This document shows, piece by piece, positions 43,528-51,858 of a stretch of 64,000 nt of DNA. The stretch is from the NCBI RefSeq assembly GCF_037055275.1, contig NZ_CP146343.1, positions 1,026,501 to 1,090,500 on the forward strand, in the 5' to 3' direction. The DNA comes from Pseudomonas sp. ML2-2023-3 (GTDB lineage: Bacteria; Pseudomonadota; Gammaproteobacteria; Pseudomonadales; Pseudomonadaceae). Below the pieces are notes generated by a model that saw only the letters and a program-made list of their open reading frames with translations, searched no databases and had not been told where the DNA came from. Position 1 is the first letter of the stretch; every line of letters starts with the position of its first letter. The translations under genes and the position numbers were made by a program.

Positions 43528-44357
43528 GCACGGGGTTCCTTATTGGTGAGCAACTGGTACGTCAGCTCGGTGTTCAGGTTATCCAGACGTTGTTCGGGGG
43601 TTACGCCGGGCTCAGCCAGTATCAGGCGATAAGCACCATGGGCCGGGCCTTGAGGAAAGTCCGTCCCCAGCACCGCTTGAAAACGCGCCCACAAAAAAAT
43701 CTCATCGGCGGCGCTGTAGCCGTATCGCTCGGCAGTGTTTATGCAGTGGGCGACCCATTGTTCTGCGGTCATGTCCTGACCTTGCAGATAGTCGGGGAAG
43801 TAAGTGTCGCAATGTTCGATCAAGCGCCGGGTAAAGCCCTGTTGCTTGGCACTGTTCAAGTGATCCAGTTGTTCTGCGGGCAGACGCAGCCAGGGCGTGT
43901 CTGCATACCGCGCTGCGGGCTGATCAGGTTGGGCCTGATGAATTACTGAGTGCGCCAGTCGTATTAGTTGTATTGGCCCCATCAAGGGGGCGCGCTCATG
44001 GGCAGGCAAGTCGGCTAGCCACAAGGCGGTAATCCGGGGGTCGTAGAAACGGAATAACACCGTGACCTCGCCCTGGACGCGGGCATGGACGAGGCTGCGC
44101 ACATGCTCGACTACGGTTTTTTCATCAGCCAGTGATTCCAGCCAGATCCCCGCCGTGGCGCTCCACTGCTCGGTAAAGGTGTGAGCCAGAGGGCTGTTGG
44201 GCGTCACTGGGACCAGTACTGGGCTGACTTCATCCAGCGCGCTGTAGGCGGTGCGTTGATACAGGGAATGCAATTGCACGCCGGGCGCGACCTCGAACAA
44301 CCGGTGCGCCAGATTGTCGATTTGGGTGCGATCAAGTAACAGGTACGCCTGACTCAT
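43524..44357 (-). CDS. DUF4123 adaptor/chaperone for T6SS effector loading
   Basis: A 277-aa DUF4123 (Tap/TEC-type) protein (MSQAYLLLDRTQIDNLAHRL) that typically loads the downstream effector onto its cognate VgrG. FRFYDPRITALWLADL and the block before it fit the family. It overlaps vgrG upstream and the effector downstream, each by four bases, so the three were a single coupled unit. Cytoplasmic and not itself secreted. Confidence 0.87.
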   Translation of the reverse strand: MSQAYLLLDRTQIDNLAHRLFEVAPGVQLHSLYQRTAYSALDEVSPVLVPVTPNSPLAHTFTEQWSATAGIWLESLADEKTVVEHVRSLVHARVQGEVTVLFRFYDPRITALWLADLPAHERAPLMGPIQLIRLAHSVIHQAQPDQPAARYADTPWLRLPAEQLDHLNSAKQQGFTRRLIEHCDTYFPDYLQGQDMTAEQWVAHCINTAERYGYSAADEIFLWARFQAVLGTDFPQGPAHGAYRLILAEPGVTPEQRLDNLNTELTYQLLTNKEPRA

Positions 44358-46423
44358 ACCTTCGACTCCTCAAGCTTCTGACACACCGCACAAATAGAGG
44401 TGACCTGTTGCGTGGCCTGCCTCACGGCTGTTTTTTGCGCAGGCAATGAAGGCATCCCCCACGCACCCGCCACTACCGGAACCACCGAAGCCGCAGGCAT
44501 GGCCCCTATTCCCACCGCCGGTGCGCCGCCCACGACGATGGGTTGGCTGCTGAAAATACCGCCGGCACTGATGACGATGTGTTGGCCGCCCGCTGCCAGC
44601 GTGAGGCTCATGCCTGCATCGATCACTACGTTGGCGGCGCTGAGGTGTGCCTGGCTGGTTGCCTGTATCACCAGTGAGCCATCGGCCGTGGTGCTGCTGT
44701 TACCTCGGATGGACAACAGCTCGTTGCCGCCGATCACAGTGTTGCGCAGGCCCTGGGTGGTGTGCAGTTCGTCGCCTTCAATCAGGCTGGAGCTGTTGCG
44801 GTCGACCTGCTCGAAGCGGTCGTGTTCGATCAGGCTGTGGCTGTCTCGGGTGATGTGCTCGCGGCGGTCGTTGCCAATGGTGGTGTCGCTGTTGTTGAGG
44901 ATTACCTGCTCAAGGTCACGTTGGGCCCGCAGGTAGATTTTTTCCTGGCCTGCACGGTCTTCGATCAACAGTTCGTTATAGCCACCGGTGTGTGGCGAGC
45001 TTTGGCTGCGCAGCACGGTTTTGGTTTTGTGCGCCGGTAACGGGTAAGGCATCGGGTTGGTCTTATTGGGGACGCAACCGGTGATCAGCGGTTTGTCGGG
45101 GTCGCCTTCGACGTAGCTGATGACCACTTCCATGCCGATGCGCGGGATCGTCACGGCGCCGAAGTTTTCCCCGGCCCAGCTGGATGAAACCCTGACCCAG
45201 CAGCTGCTTTTTTCGCTGTTGAGTTCAGCTCGGTCCCAGGGCAGTTCAATCTTTACCCGTCCTAGCTCGTCGCAATAGATCTCTTGACCTTGGGGGCCGG
45301 TCACGCGGGCGGTTTGCGCGACCAGTGGCGCGCGGGCGGGTGGCAGGGGTGGGCGGAAGAACACGTCCCACGGTATCGCACTGAACGTGTTGCGGTAGCC
45401 CTGGGTGAAGCCGTCAGCGGGTGTTGCATCGCTGGTGATCGATTCTTCCAGCGCCTGGGGCTGCTTGCCTTCGTGGTTCACGCTGAGCAATAGCCACAGG
45501 TCGTTGCAGGCTTTGCGCGGGTGTTCGCTCAGGGTGAACAAGTGGCCACTGCGCAACGTGGGCTGATCGCTTTTGCCTTCGGCCAGTTGGTAGTCGGTTC
45601 GATGGCGTTCGAGGGCTTGCTGGGCCAACTGTTGGCCGCGCTTTTCGGTACTGATCAGTACCGGGTAGTGGTAATCCTCCAGCGCGGGGGTGAACTTGGC
45701 GGTGAAGGCATTTTCGATCAGCAGGCTTGGCCGGTTCAGGTCGTAATCACGACGGGTAACCGTGCTGGTGCGGGTACTGAAACGTTGGGAAAACTGCTCA
45801 ACCACCGGGTAATCGGCGACGTTTCCGGTGCCTTGCTGGTAGGGCGTTTCGCCCAGCGCAGGAAAATAGGCCTGGCTGTCAGTGAATACCAGCAGGTGGC
45901 CGTCTTTCGTATGCTGGTGATGCCAGGCAATACCGTCTTCGGCACACAGGCGTTGCAGGAATGAATAATTGCTTTCGCCGTATTGAGTGCAGTACTCGCG
46001 CACAGGGCTGGTGCGGACATTAAAGCTAAATGCGTCAGCCTGAATACCATGGCCTTGCAGGACTTTTGCGATGATCTGCGGCACGCTGTGGTGTTGGAAG
46101 ATTCGCTGGTCGTAGCTGAACTGCAAATAGTGGAGTGCGGGGACCAGGGTCAAGTGATAGTGGGTCAGGCGCTTGCCGGATTCGCCCACGCAAACATCTT
46201 CGATGCGCCCGTGTATGCCTTCGCCGTTGAGGCCAAATTGCAAAAAGGCAGGCAGGCTGAGCAATGATTCAAGATTGATGTCTGGGTTTTCACTGACCAG
46301 TTCAATGTTGATTTCGTAGAGTTGGCTAATGGCTTCAAATCCTTCAAAGCCGAGCACTTTGAAGTCGTTGCGGATATCGGGAATGTGCAGCGAGAAGTGT
46401 GCCGTGTTGGCCGGTACGAACAT
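44354..46423 (-). CDS. vgrG: T6SS spike protein VgrG
   Basis: A 689-aa VgrG with gp27-like N-terminal (FKVLGFEGFEAISQLYEINI), gp5 OB-fold (GRVKIELPWDR, SCWVRVSSSWAGENFGAVTI) and a C-terminal beta-helix needle with repeated IEGDELH-like turns and a DUF2345-like end (LVIQATSQAHLSAANVVIDA). C-terminal CAVC suggests a metal site. No core T6SS genes are in the window, so this is an orphan vgrG island that uses a machine encoded elsewhere. It heads the vgrG-DUF4123-effector-immunity unit. Confidence 0.94.
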   Translation of the reverse strand: MFVPANTAHFSLHIPDIRNDFKVLGFEGFEAISQLYEINIELVSENPDINLESLLSLPAFLQFGLNGEGIHGRIEDVCVGESGKRLTHYHLTLVPALHYLQFSYDQRIFQHHSVPQIIAKVLQGHGIQADAFSFNVRTSPVREYCTQYGESNYSFLQRLCAEDGIAWHHQHTKDGHLLVFTDSQAYFPALGETPYQQGTGNVADYPVVEQFSQRFSTRTSTVTRRDYDLNRPSLLIENAFTAKFTPALEDYHYPVLISTEKRGQQLAQQALERHRTDYQLAEGKSDQPTLRSGHLFTLSEHPRKACNDLWLLLSVNHEGKQPQALEESITSDATPADGFTQGYRNTFSAIPWDVFFRPPLPPARAPLVAQTARVTGPQGQEIYCDELGRVKIELPWDRAELNSEKSSCWVRVSSSWAGENFGAVTIPRIGMEVVISYVEGDPDKPLITGCVPNKTNPMPYPLPAHKTKTVLRSQSSPHTGGYNELLIEDRAGQEKIYLRAQRDLEQVILNNSDTTIGNDRREHITRDSHSLIEHDRFEQVDRNSSSLIEGDELHTTQGLRNTVIGGNELLSIRGNSSTTADGSLVIQATSQAHLSAANVVIDAGMSLTLAAGGQHIVISAGGIFSSQPIVVGGAPAVGIGAMPAASVVPVVAGAWGMPSLPAQKTAVRQATQQVTSICAVCQKLEESKV

Positions 46424-46621
46424 GCAATGACCTTCGGGGTGGGAGTTTAAATAAGGGCATTGAAAGCCTGTGGGTCAAAGAGTATGACCGATGGTTATTT
46501 GTTGTTGAAGTGCCTGGCTATATATCAAGATTTGTTTAATCTATATAAAAATTCATGTTTATCAATGGCTTGTATAAATTCAGAGGGCTGAAGTTTATTT
46601 AAATTATTTGAATTATTTTAT

Positions 46622-46647
46622 AAAGTGCGCAAGAAGTTGCGCACTTT
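46622..46647. repeat. hairpin 1, stem GTGCGCAA
   Basis: AAAGTGCGCAA (46622-46632), loop GAAG, TTGCGCACTTT (46637-46647): a perfect 11-bp stem with a 4-base loop. No T-run follows. Confidence 0.75.
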
Positions 46648-46701
46648 CTACAGGTTAATAACGGCTTGATTAGTAGCGGTAAATAAGCAAGTGGTCTTTA
46701 T

Positions 46702-46729
46702 CCAAGTGTGCAACAAGTTGCGCACTTGG
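46702..46729. repeat. hairpin 2, stem related to hairpin 1
   Basis: CCAAGTGTGCAA (46702-46713), loop CAAG, TTGCGCACTTGG (46718-46729): a 12-bp stem with one mismatch that shares the AAGTTGCGCACTT right arm with hairpin 1, 80 bp away. Confidence 0.72.
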
Positions 46730-46906
46730 ATAGATAGGGTTTGTTTTCGATGGCCATGGTGTGTCGTGTTGCAGCGTGATCAAGGGCACATTTCACTGCC
46801 GGTGAAAGCAGGTCGTGGGTGGTTTTTACCCCTTGAAACGTGCCTCTGGGTCACCGGGCGGGGAACTGAGTAGCAAATAGGCAGTCTTTAAGGCGGGTAA
46901 AGCAAG

Positions 46907-46940
46907 GTCGCCGCTAGCTTAGGCGGTGACTTTTCTTTAT
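46907..46940 (+). terminator. candidate rho-independent terminator
   Basis: GTCGCCGC (46907-46914), loop TAGCTTAG, GCGGTGAC (46923-46930), an 8-bp stem with one G-U pair, followed by TTTTCTTTAT. It ends whatever is transcribed on the + strand from the GC-rich spacer just before the ZapB-like gene. Confidence 0.45.
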
Positions 46941-46976
46941 CGTACGCGCCCTCCGAAACTGCTTGAGAACACCACC

Positions 46977-47201
46977 ATGATTGAGTCATCCCTTAGCAAA
47001 CTGGAACAACTGGTCAGCGACCTGGTTCAGCAAAAGCAAGAACTGCTGGACGCCAACGAACAGCTGAGCGCTGAACTGGCTCTGGCCAAAGACGAAAACG
47101 AAAGCCTGCAACTGACCCTGATGGAACAGGAAGAGAAACAAGGCGCAACCGCAGCCCGCATTCAGGCACTGGTTGAGCGCGCGAGCCCTGTCAGCGCATG
47201 A
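46977..47201 (+). CDS. TIGR02449/ZapB-like coiled-coil protein
   Basis: A 74-aa protein (MIESSLSKLEQLVSDLVQQK) that is almost entirely one coiled coil with heptad leucines. It resembles the small TIGR02449 proteins encoded before zapA. It overlaps the ZapA-like gene by four bases (ATGA). The 6S RNA and ygfA genes that usually follow the pair in Pseudomonas are absent, so this seems a second, relocated pair. Likely partner of the ZapA-like protein. Confidence 0.72.
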   Translation: MIESSLSKLEQLVSDLVQQKQELLDANEQLSAELALAKDENESLQLTLMEQEEKQGATAARIQALVERASPVSA

Positions 47202-47500
47202 GCGTGGACAGAGACGGAGTAAATGTCGTCTCGATTTTGGGTAACGACTACACGATCAAAGCGCCGGAGGGGGAGCAAAAGACCCTGATGGCGGCCACGG
47301 TCATGTTGAAAGCCGCCCTGGCCGAAACGAAAAGAAAGTACCCGAGCCTGATCGGGGACAAGCTGTTGGTGCTGGCAGCGCTGAATCTGTGTTCCAAGCA
47401 GATTGAGCTGCAACTGAGCCACAAACAGGAACTCGACCGTTATCAAGAGCAAGTCAGCGCCACGGTCGATGTGATTGAGCGAACGTTAGGGCAATCCTGA
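47198..47500 (+). CDS. divergent ZapA-like protein
   Basis: A 100-aa protein (MSVDRDGVNVVSILGNDYTI) with a ZapA-like fold pattern: an N-terminal beta part with V-SILGNDYTIKAPEGEQ, then a long helix with LLVLAALNLCSKQIELQL. ZapA proteins bundle FtsZ at the division site. The sequence seems distant from housekeeping Pseudomonas ZapA. Encoded with the coiled-coil protein next to the T6SS island. Function in division is inferred from family only. Confidence 0.7.
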   Translation: MSVDRDGVNVVSILGNDYTIKAPEGEQKTLMAATVMLKAALAETKRKYPSLIGDKLLVLAALNLCSKQIELQLSHKQELDRYQEQVSATVDVIERTLGQS

Positions 47501-47515
47501 CACTTCGCAATACTC

Positions 47516-47578
47516 TGTAGTCGCTGCCCAAGGCTGAAGGTCCTGCGGACCTTATCGCAGCCTTCGGCAGCGACTACA
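47516..47578. repeat. REP-type palindrome pair, family 1 (short spacer)
   Basis: The left unit at 47516 (with CCAAGGCTG change) and the inverse unit ending at 47578 enclose a short spacer. It separates the ZapA-like gene and ltaE, which converge. Confidence 0.78.
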
Positions 47579-47594
47579 GGGAATCAGGCTGTTT

Positions 47595-48635
47595 TTACCC
47601 CGCCATCACTTCGCGAATATCCGCCGCCAGTTCCCGTACCCGTGCCTCTTCGGTGTCCCAGGAACACATGAAACGTGCGCCGCCTTTGCCGATAAAGGTA
47701 TAGAAGCGCCAGCCCTTGGCGGTCAGCGCAGCCACGGCCGGTTCCGACAGTTGCAGGAACACGCCATTGGCTTCCACGGGGAACATCAGTTCAACCCCCG
47801 GAATGTCACTCACCAACTGGCTCAGCAACTGCGCGCAGTGGTTGGCGTGGCGTGAGTGTTTGAGCCATGCGTCGTTTTCCAGCAAGCCCACCCAGGGTGC
47901 CGACAAAAAGCGCATCTTCGACGCCAGTTGACCGGCCTGTTTGCAGCGGTAGTCGAAGTCCACCGACAGGGTGTGGTCGAAGAACAGAATCGCTTCACCC
48001 ACCGCCATGCCATTTTTGGTCCCGCCAAAGCACAGTACATCCACACCGGCTTTCCAGCTCAGCTCTGCGGGCGTGCAGCCGAGGAAGGCGCATGCGTTGG
48101 AGAAGCGGGCACCGTCCATGTGCAGCAACAGGCCCAGCTCCTTGCAGGTGTCGCTGATGGCACGAATTTCTTCAGGGCGGTACACGCTGCCGACTTCCGT
48201 GGCCTGGGTGATGGTCACCACTCGCGGCTTTGGATAGTGGATGTCTTTGCGCTTGAGGGCGATTTCGCGGATCGATTCGGGGGTGATCTTGCCGTTTTCA
48301 GTGCGGGCGATCAGCAGCTTGGAGCCGTTGGAAAAGAATTCAGGCGCGCCGCATTCGTCGGTCTCGACGTGGGCGGTCTCGGAGCAGATCACGCTGTGGA
48401 AACTCTGGCACAACGATGACAGGGCCAGGGAGTTGGCCGCAGTACCGTTGAAGGCAAAATAGACTTCGCAGTCGGTTTCGAACAGTTTGCGAAAGTCGTT
48501 GGCAGCGCGCAGGGTCCACTCGTCATCGCCATAAGAGCGTTGATGACCGTGGTTGGCCAGTTCCATGGCGGTCCAGACTTCAGGGCAGATACCGGAGTAG
48601 TTGTCGCTGGCGAATTGTTGGCTCTTGTCAGTCAT
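47595..48635 (-). CDS. ltaE: low-specificity L-threonine aldolase LtaE
   Basis: A 346-aa PLP enzyme cleaving threonine or allo-threonine to glycine and acetaldehyde. Start ATG at 48635 (MTDKSQQFASDNYSGICPEV) with AAGGA upstream. The PLP lysine is in DVLCFGGTKNGMAVGEA, and HMDGARFSNACAFLG precedes it. It is divergent from glyA; both interconvert glycine with other amino acids, which fits the exit from betaine-derived glycine. Confidence 0.92.
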   Translation of the reverse strand: MTDKSQQFASDNYSGICPEVWTAMELANHGHQRSYGDDEWTLRAANDFRKLFETDCEVYFAFNGTAANSLALSSLCQSFHSVICSETAHVETDECGAPEFFSNGSKLLIARTENGKITPESIREIALKRKDIHYPKPRVVTITQATEVGSVYRPEEIRAISDTCKELGLLLHMDGARFSNACAFLGCTPAELSWKAGVDVLCFGGTKNGMAVGEAILFFDHTLSVDFDYRCKQAGQLASKMRFLSAPWVGLLENDAWLKHSRHANHCAQLLSQLVSDIPGVELMFPVEANGVFLQLSEPAVAALTAKGWRFYTFIGKGGARFMCSWDTEEARVRELAADIREVMAG

Positions 48636-48984
48636 TTCCCGGTTCCTTGGTCGAATTGTGTCGTGCACTTTATCCAAGATTTTGTCGGGTGCACAGGCAC
48701 GACTCAAAGTGCGGAAAACCCTTACAAAAGAATAGCTCAAAGTCCCGTAATAAAAGTGTGGGAGGGGGCTCGCTCGCGGTGGCATCGCCCGGGTTTGCCA
48801 GACAAACCGCGCCGCCAGTATCGCGAGCAAGCCCGCTCCTACAGGGTTATGCGAAACCATGTCGTAAACGCACCATTGCGTGGCGTCCATAGGCATTTGA
48901 TCTGCCTGCGCCAGCTCTACCATCTGGCTCAAAGGGCATACGCCCCACCGAGACCAAAGGCGCGCTGGCGCTGGGAGACACGCA
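48636..48984. promoter_or_regulatory. ltaE-glyA divergent region
   Basis: A 349-bp gap holding a REP pair (48757-48843). TGTCG followed by GTGCAC occurs twice near ltaE (48659 and 48683), 24-26 bp apart, which could be a regulator site. No protein or RNA gene was recognised. A GGGAG ribosome site precedes glyA. Confidence 0.4.
48757..48843. repeat. REP pair, family 2
   Basis: The left unit at 48757 has GGGAGGGGGCTCGCTCGCG; the right inverse unit ends at 48843. It lies between ltaE and glyA. Confidence 0.8.
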
Positions 48985-50238
48985 ATGTTCAGCAAGCAGG
49001 ATCAGATCCAGGGTTACGACGATGCCTTGTTAGCGGCCATGAATGCCGAAGATCAGCGCCAGGAAGATCACATCGAGCTGATTGCCTCCGAGAACTACAC
49101 CAGCCAGCGTGTGATGGAGGCCCAAGGCAGCGGCCTGACCAACAAGTACGCCGAAGGCTATCCGGGCAAGCGCTATTACGGCGGCTGCGAACATGTGGAT
49201 AAAGTCGAGCAGCTGGCCATCGACCGCGCCAAACAACTGTTCGGCGCCGATTATGCCAACGTGCAACCTCACTCCGGCAGCCAGGCGAATGCGGCCGTGT
49301 ACCTGGCGTTGCTCAATGCCGGTGACACCGTGCTGGGCATGAGCCTGGCCCACGGCGGGCACTTGACCCACGGCGCCAGCGTCAGCTTCTCCGGCAAGTT
49401 GTACAACGCCGTGCAGTACGGCATCGACACCACCACCGGGCTGATCGACTACGACGAAGTAGAACGTCTGGCCGTTGAGCATCAGCCAAAGATGATCATT
49501 GCCGGCTTCTCGGCTTACTCCAAATTCCTCGACTTTCCGCGCTTTCGCCAGATTGCCGACAAGGTGGGTGCCTACCTGTTTGTCGACATGGCCCACGTGG
49601 CCGGCCTGGTCGCGGCGGGGCTGTACCCCAACCCGCTGCCCTACGCTGACGTGGTCACCACCACCACCCACAAAACCCTGCGCGGCCCCCGCGGCGGGTT
49701 GATCCTGGCCAAGTCCAACGAAGCCCTGGAAAAGAAACTCAACTCGGCCGTGTTCCCCGGTGGCCAGGGCGGTCCGCTGATGCATGTGATCGCGGCCAAG
49801 GCGGTGTGCTTTAAAGAAGCCCTGGAGCCGGGCTTCAAGACCTATCAAAAGCAGGTCATCGACAACGCTCAGGCGATGGCCGAAGTGTTTATCAAGCGTG
49901 GCTTCGACGTGGTCTCGGGCGGCACCGACAACCATCTGTTCCTGCTCAGCCTGATCCGTCAGGGCCTGACCGGCAAAGACGCCGACGCAGCCCTGGGCCG
50001 TGCTCATATCACGGTCAATAAAAATGCGGTGCCCAATGACCCGCAATCACCGTTCGTGACGTCGGGCCTGCGCATCGGTACCCCGGCAGTGACCACGCGC
50101 GGTTTCAAAGTGGCGCAGTGCACGGAACTGGCGGGCTGGATCTGCGACATCCTCGATCACCTCGGCGATGCCGATATCGAGGCCGACGTGGCACGCCAGG
50201 TGACCTCGCTGTGCAAAGACTTCCCGGTTTATCGCTGA
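48985..50238 (+). CDS. glyA: serine hydroxymethyltransferase GlyA
   Basis: A 417-aa PLP enzyme that joins glycine and methylene-tetrahydrofolate to serine. K230 in [16 protein letters not shown] carries [18 protein letters not shown] near residue 55 and [11 protein letters not shown] near residue 96 are family blocks. It is the first gene of glyA-soxBDAG and combines glycine and the methyl group from sarcosine oxidation into serine for SdaB. A DnaA-box sequence (49194) is present but isolated. Confidence 0.97.
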   Translation: MFSKQDQIQGYDDALLAAMNAEDQRQEDHIELIASENYTSQRVMEAQGSGLTNKYAEGYPGKRYYGGCEHVDKVEQLAIDRAKQLFGADYANVQPHSGSQANAAVYLALLNAGDTVLGMSLAHGGHLTHGASVSFSGKLYNAVQYGIDTTTGLIDYDEVERLAVEHQPKMIIAGFSAYSKFLDFPRFRQIADKVGAYLFVDMAHVAGLVAAGLYPNPLPYADVVTTTTHKTLRGPRGGLILAKSNEALEKKLNSAVFPGGQGGPLMHVIAAKAVCFKEALEPGFKTYQKQVIDNAQAMAEVFIKRGFDVVSGGTDNHLFLLSLIRQGLTGKDADAALGRAHITVNKNAVPNDPQSPFVTSGLRIGTPAVTTRGFKVAQCTELAGWICDILDHLGDADIEADVARQVTSLCKDFPVYR

Positions 50239-50260
50239 GCGCGTTTTTGGAGTAAACCCT

Positions 50261-51511
50261 ATGCAACGGTATTCAGGCTTCGGCCTCTTCAAACACTCCC
50301 TCAGCCACCATGAAAACTGGCAGAAGATGTGGCGCACGCCGACCCCTAAAAAGGTCTACGACGTGGTCATCGTCGGCGGTGGCGGCCACGGGCTGGCCAC
50401 TGCCTACTATCTGGCCAAGGAGCACGGCATCACCAACGTGGCCGTGGTCGAGAAGGGCTGGCTGGGCGGCGGCAACACGGCGCGCAACACCACCATCGTG
50501 CGTTCCAACTATTTGTGGGACGAGTCGGCGCACCTGTACGAACACGCGATGAAGCTTTGGGAAGGCTTGTCCCAGGACTTGAACTACAACGTCATGTTCT
50601 CCCAGCGCGGTGTCTACAACCTGTGCCATACCTTGCAAGACATACGTGACTCGGAGCGCCGGGTCAGCGCCAACCGCCTCAACGGCGTGGATGGTGAACT
50701 GCTTGACGCCAAGCAAGTGGCGGACGAGATCCCGTACCTCGATTGCTCAAAAAATACCCGTTACCCGATTATCGGCGCCACCGTACAGCGCCGTGGCGGT
50801 GTGGCCCGTCACGATGCCGTGGCCTGGGGTTTTGCCCGGGCTGCGGATGCGCTGGGTGTAGACCTGATCCAGCAAACCGAAGTGCTCGGTTTTCGCAAGG
50901 AAAACGGCGTGTGCATCGGCGTTGAAACCAGCAAGGGTTTTATCGGTGCCAAGCGCGTAGGCGTGGTGACGGCCGGTAACTCCGGGCACATGGCCCGTCA
51001 GGCCGGTTTCCGCCTGCCGATTGAATCCCACCCGCTGCAAGCGCTGGTGTCGGAGCCGATCAAGCCAATCATCGACAGCGTGATCATGTCCAACGCGGTT
51101 CACGGCTACATCAGCCAGTCCGACAAGGGCGACCTGGTGATCGGTGCCGGGATCGACGGCTACAACGGCTACGGTCAGCGCGGTTCGTACCCGGTGATCG
51201 AACACACGATTCAGGCCATTGTGGAAATGTTCCCGGTGTTGTCCCGCGTGCGCATGAACCGCCAGTGGGGCGGCATCGTCGACACCACTCCCGATGCTTG
51301 CCCGATCATCTCCAAGACCCCGGTGCCGAATCTGTTCTTCAACTGCGGCTGGGGTACGGGTGGCTTCAAGGCCACGCCGGGCTCGGGCAACGTGTTTGCC
51401 GCCAGTCTGGCCAAGGGCGAGATGCACCCATTGGCTGCACCGTTTTCCATTGACCGGTTCCACACCGGCGCCCTGATCGACGAACACGGCGCTGCCGCTG
51501 TCGCCCACTAA
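50261..51511 (+). CDS. soxB: sarcosine oxidase beta subunit SoxB
   Basis: The 416-aa FAD/FMN subunit of heterotetrameric sarcosine oxidase, converting sarcosine to glycine. The FAD motif is [20 protein letters not shown] (residues 34-53). H184 in [12 protein letters not shown] is the likely covalent FMN histidine by comparison with other SoxB proteins. [13 protein letters not shown] and [17 protein letters not shown] lie near the C-terminus. It starts 22 bp after glyA and leads the sox genes. Confidence 0.95.
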   Translation: MQRYSGFGLFKHSLSHHENWQKMWRTPTPKKVYDVVIVGGGGHGLATAYYLAKEHGITNVAVVEKGWLGGGNTARNTTIVRSNYLWDESAHLYEHAMKLWEGLSQDLNYNVMFSQRGVYNLCHTLQDIRDSERRVSANRLNGVDGELLDAKQVADEIPYLDCSKNTRYPIIGATVQRRGGVARHDAVAWGFARAADALGVDLIQQTEVLGFRKENGVCIGVETSKGFIGAKRVGVVTAGNSGHMARQAGFRLPIESHPLQALVSEPIKPIIDSVIMSNAVHGYISQSDKGDLVIGAGIDGYNGYGQRGSYPVIEHTIQAIVEMFPVLSRVRMNRQWGGIVDTTPDACPIISKTPVPNLFFNCGWGTGGFKATPGSGNVFAASLAKGEMHPLAAPFSIDRFHTGALIDEHGAAAVAH

Positions 51512-51525
51512 CAGGAGAAACACTC

Positions 51526-51858
51526 ATGCTTCATATCTTCTGTCCCCATTGCGGCGAACTGCGCTCCGAAGAGGAATTCCATGCCAGCGGCCAGGCGCAC
51601 ATCCCGCGCCCGCTGGACCCCGCGGCCTGCACCGACGCCGAGTGGGGCGACTACCTGTTCTTTCGCGACAACCCTCGCGGCCTGCACCACGAACTGTGGA
51701 ACCACGTCGCCGGTTGCCGCCAGTTCTTCAACGCCACGCGCAACACCGTGACCTACGAAATTCTTGAAACCTACCTGATTGGCACCCAGCCGCAGTTCAC
51801 TGAACAGGCGGCACCACTGATCACCACGGCCACCCGCGAGCAGGGAGAAAAGGTATGA
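51526..51858 (+). CDS. soxD: sarcosine oxidase delta subunit SoxD
   Basis: A 110-aa zinc-containing small subunit (MLHIFCPHCGELRSEEEF). C6 and C9 start the zinc site, and HELWNHVAGCRQFFNATRNT supplies histidine and cysteine further in. AGGAG precedes the start. It overlaps soxA by four bases (ATGA). Required for assembly of the SoxABDG complex. Confidence 0.94.
   Translation: MLHIFCPHCGELRSEEEFHASGQAHIPRPLDPAACTDAEWGDYLFFRDNPRGLHHELWNHVAGCRQFFNATRNTVTYEILETYLIGTQPQFTEQAAPLITTATREQGEKV

Larger units (their letters stand above)
46424..46976. promoter_or_regulatory. AT-rich vgrG upstream region and gene-free spacer
   Basis: A 553-bp stretch without a convincing gene. Bases about 46450-46700 are strikingly AT-rich and hold two related hairpins (next entries). 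A more GC-rich half follows (46740-46937) and ends in a terminator-like stem on the + strand. The AT-rich part likely contains the vgrG promoter. Confidence 0.5.

Noticed and set aside
49194..49202. Perfect DnaA box inside glyA
   Set aside because: Isolated single copy encoding Val-Asp-Lys in a conserved part of GlyA; chance is sufficient.
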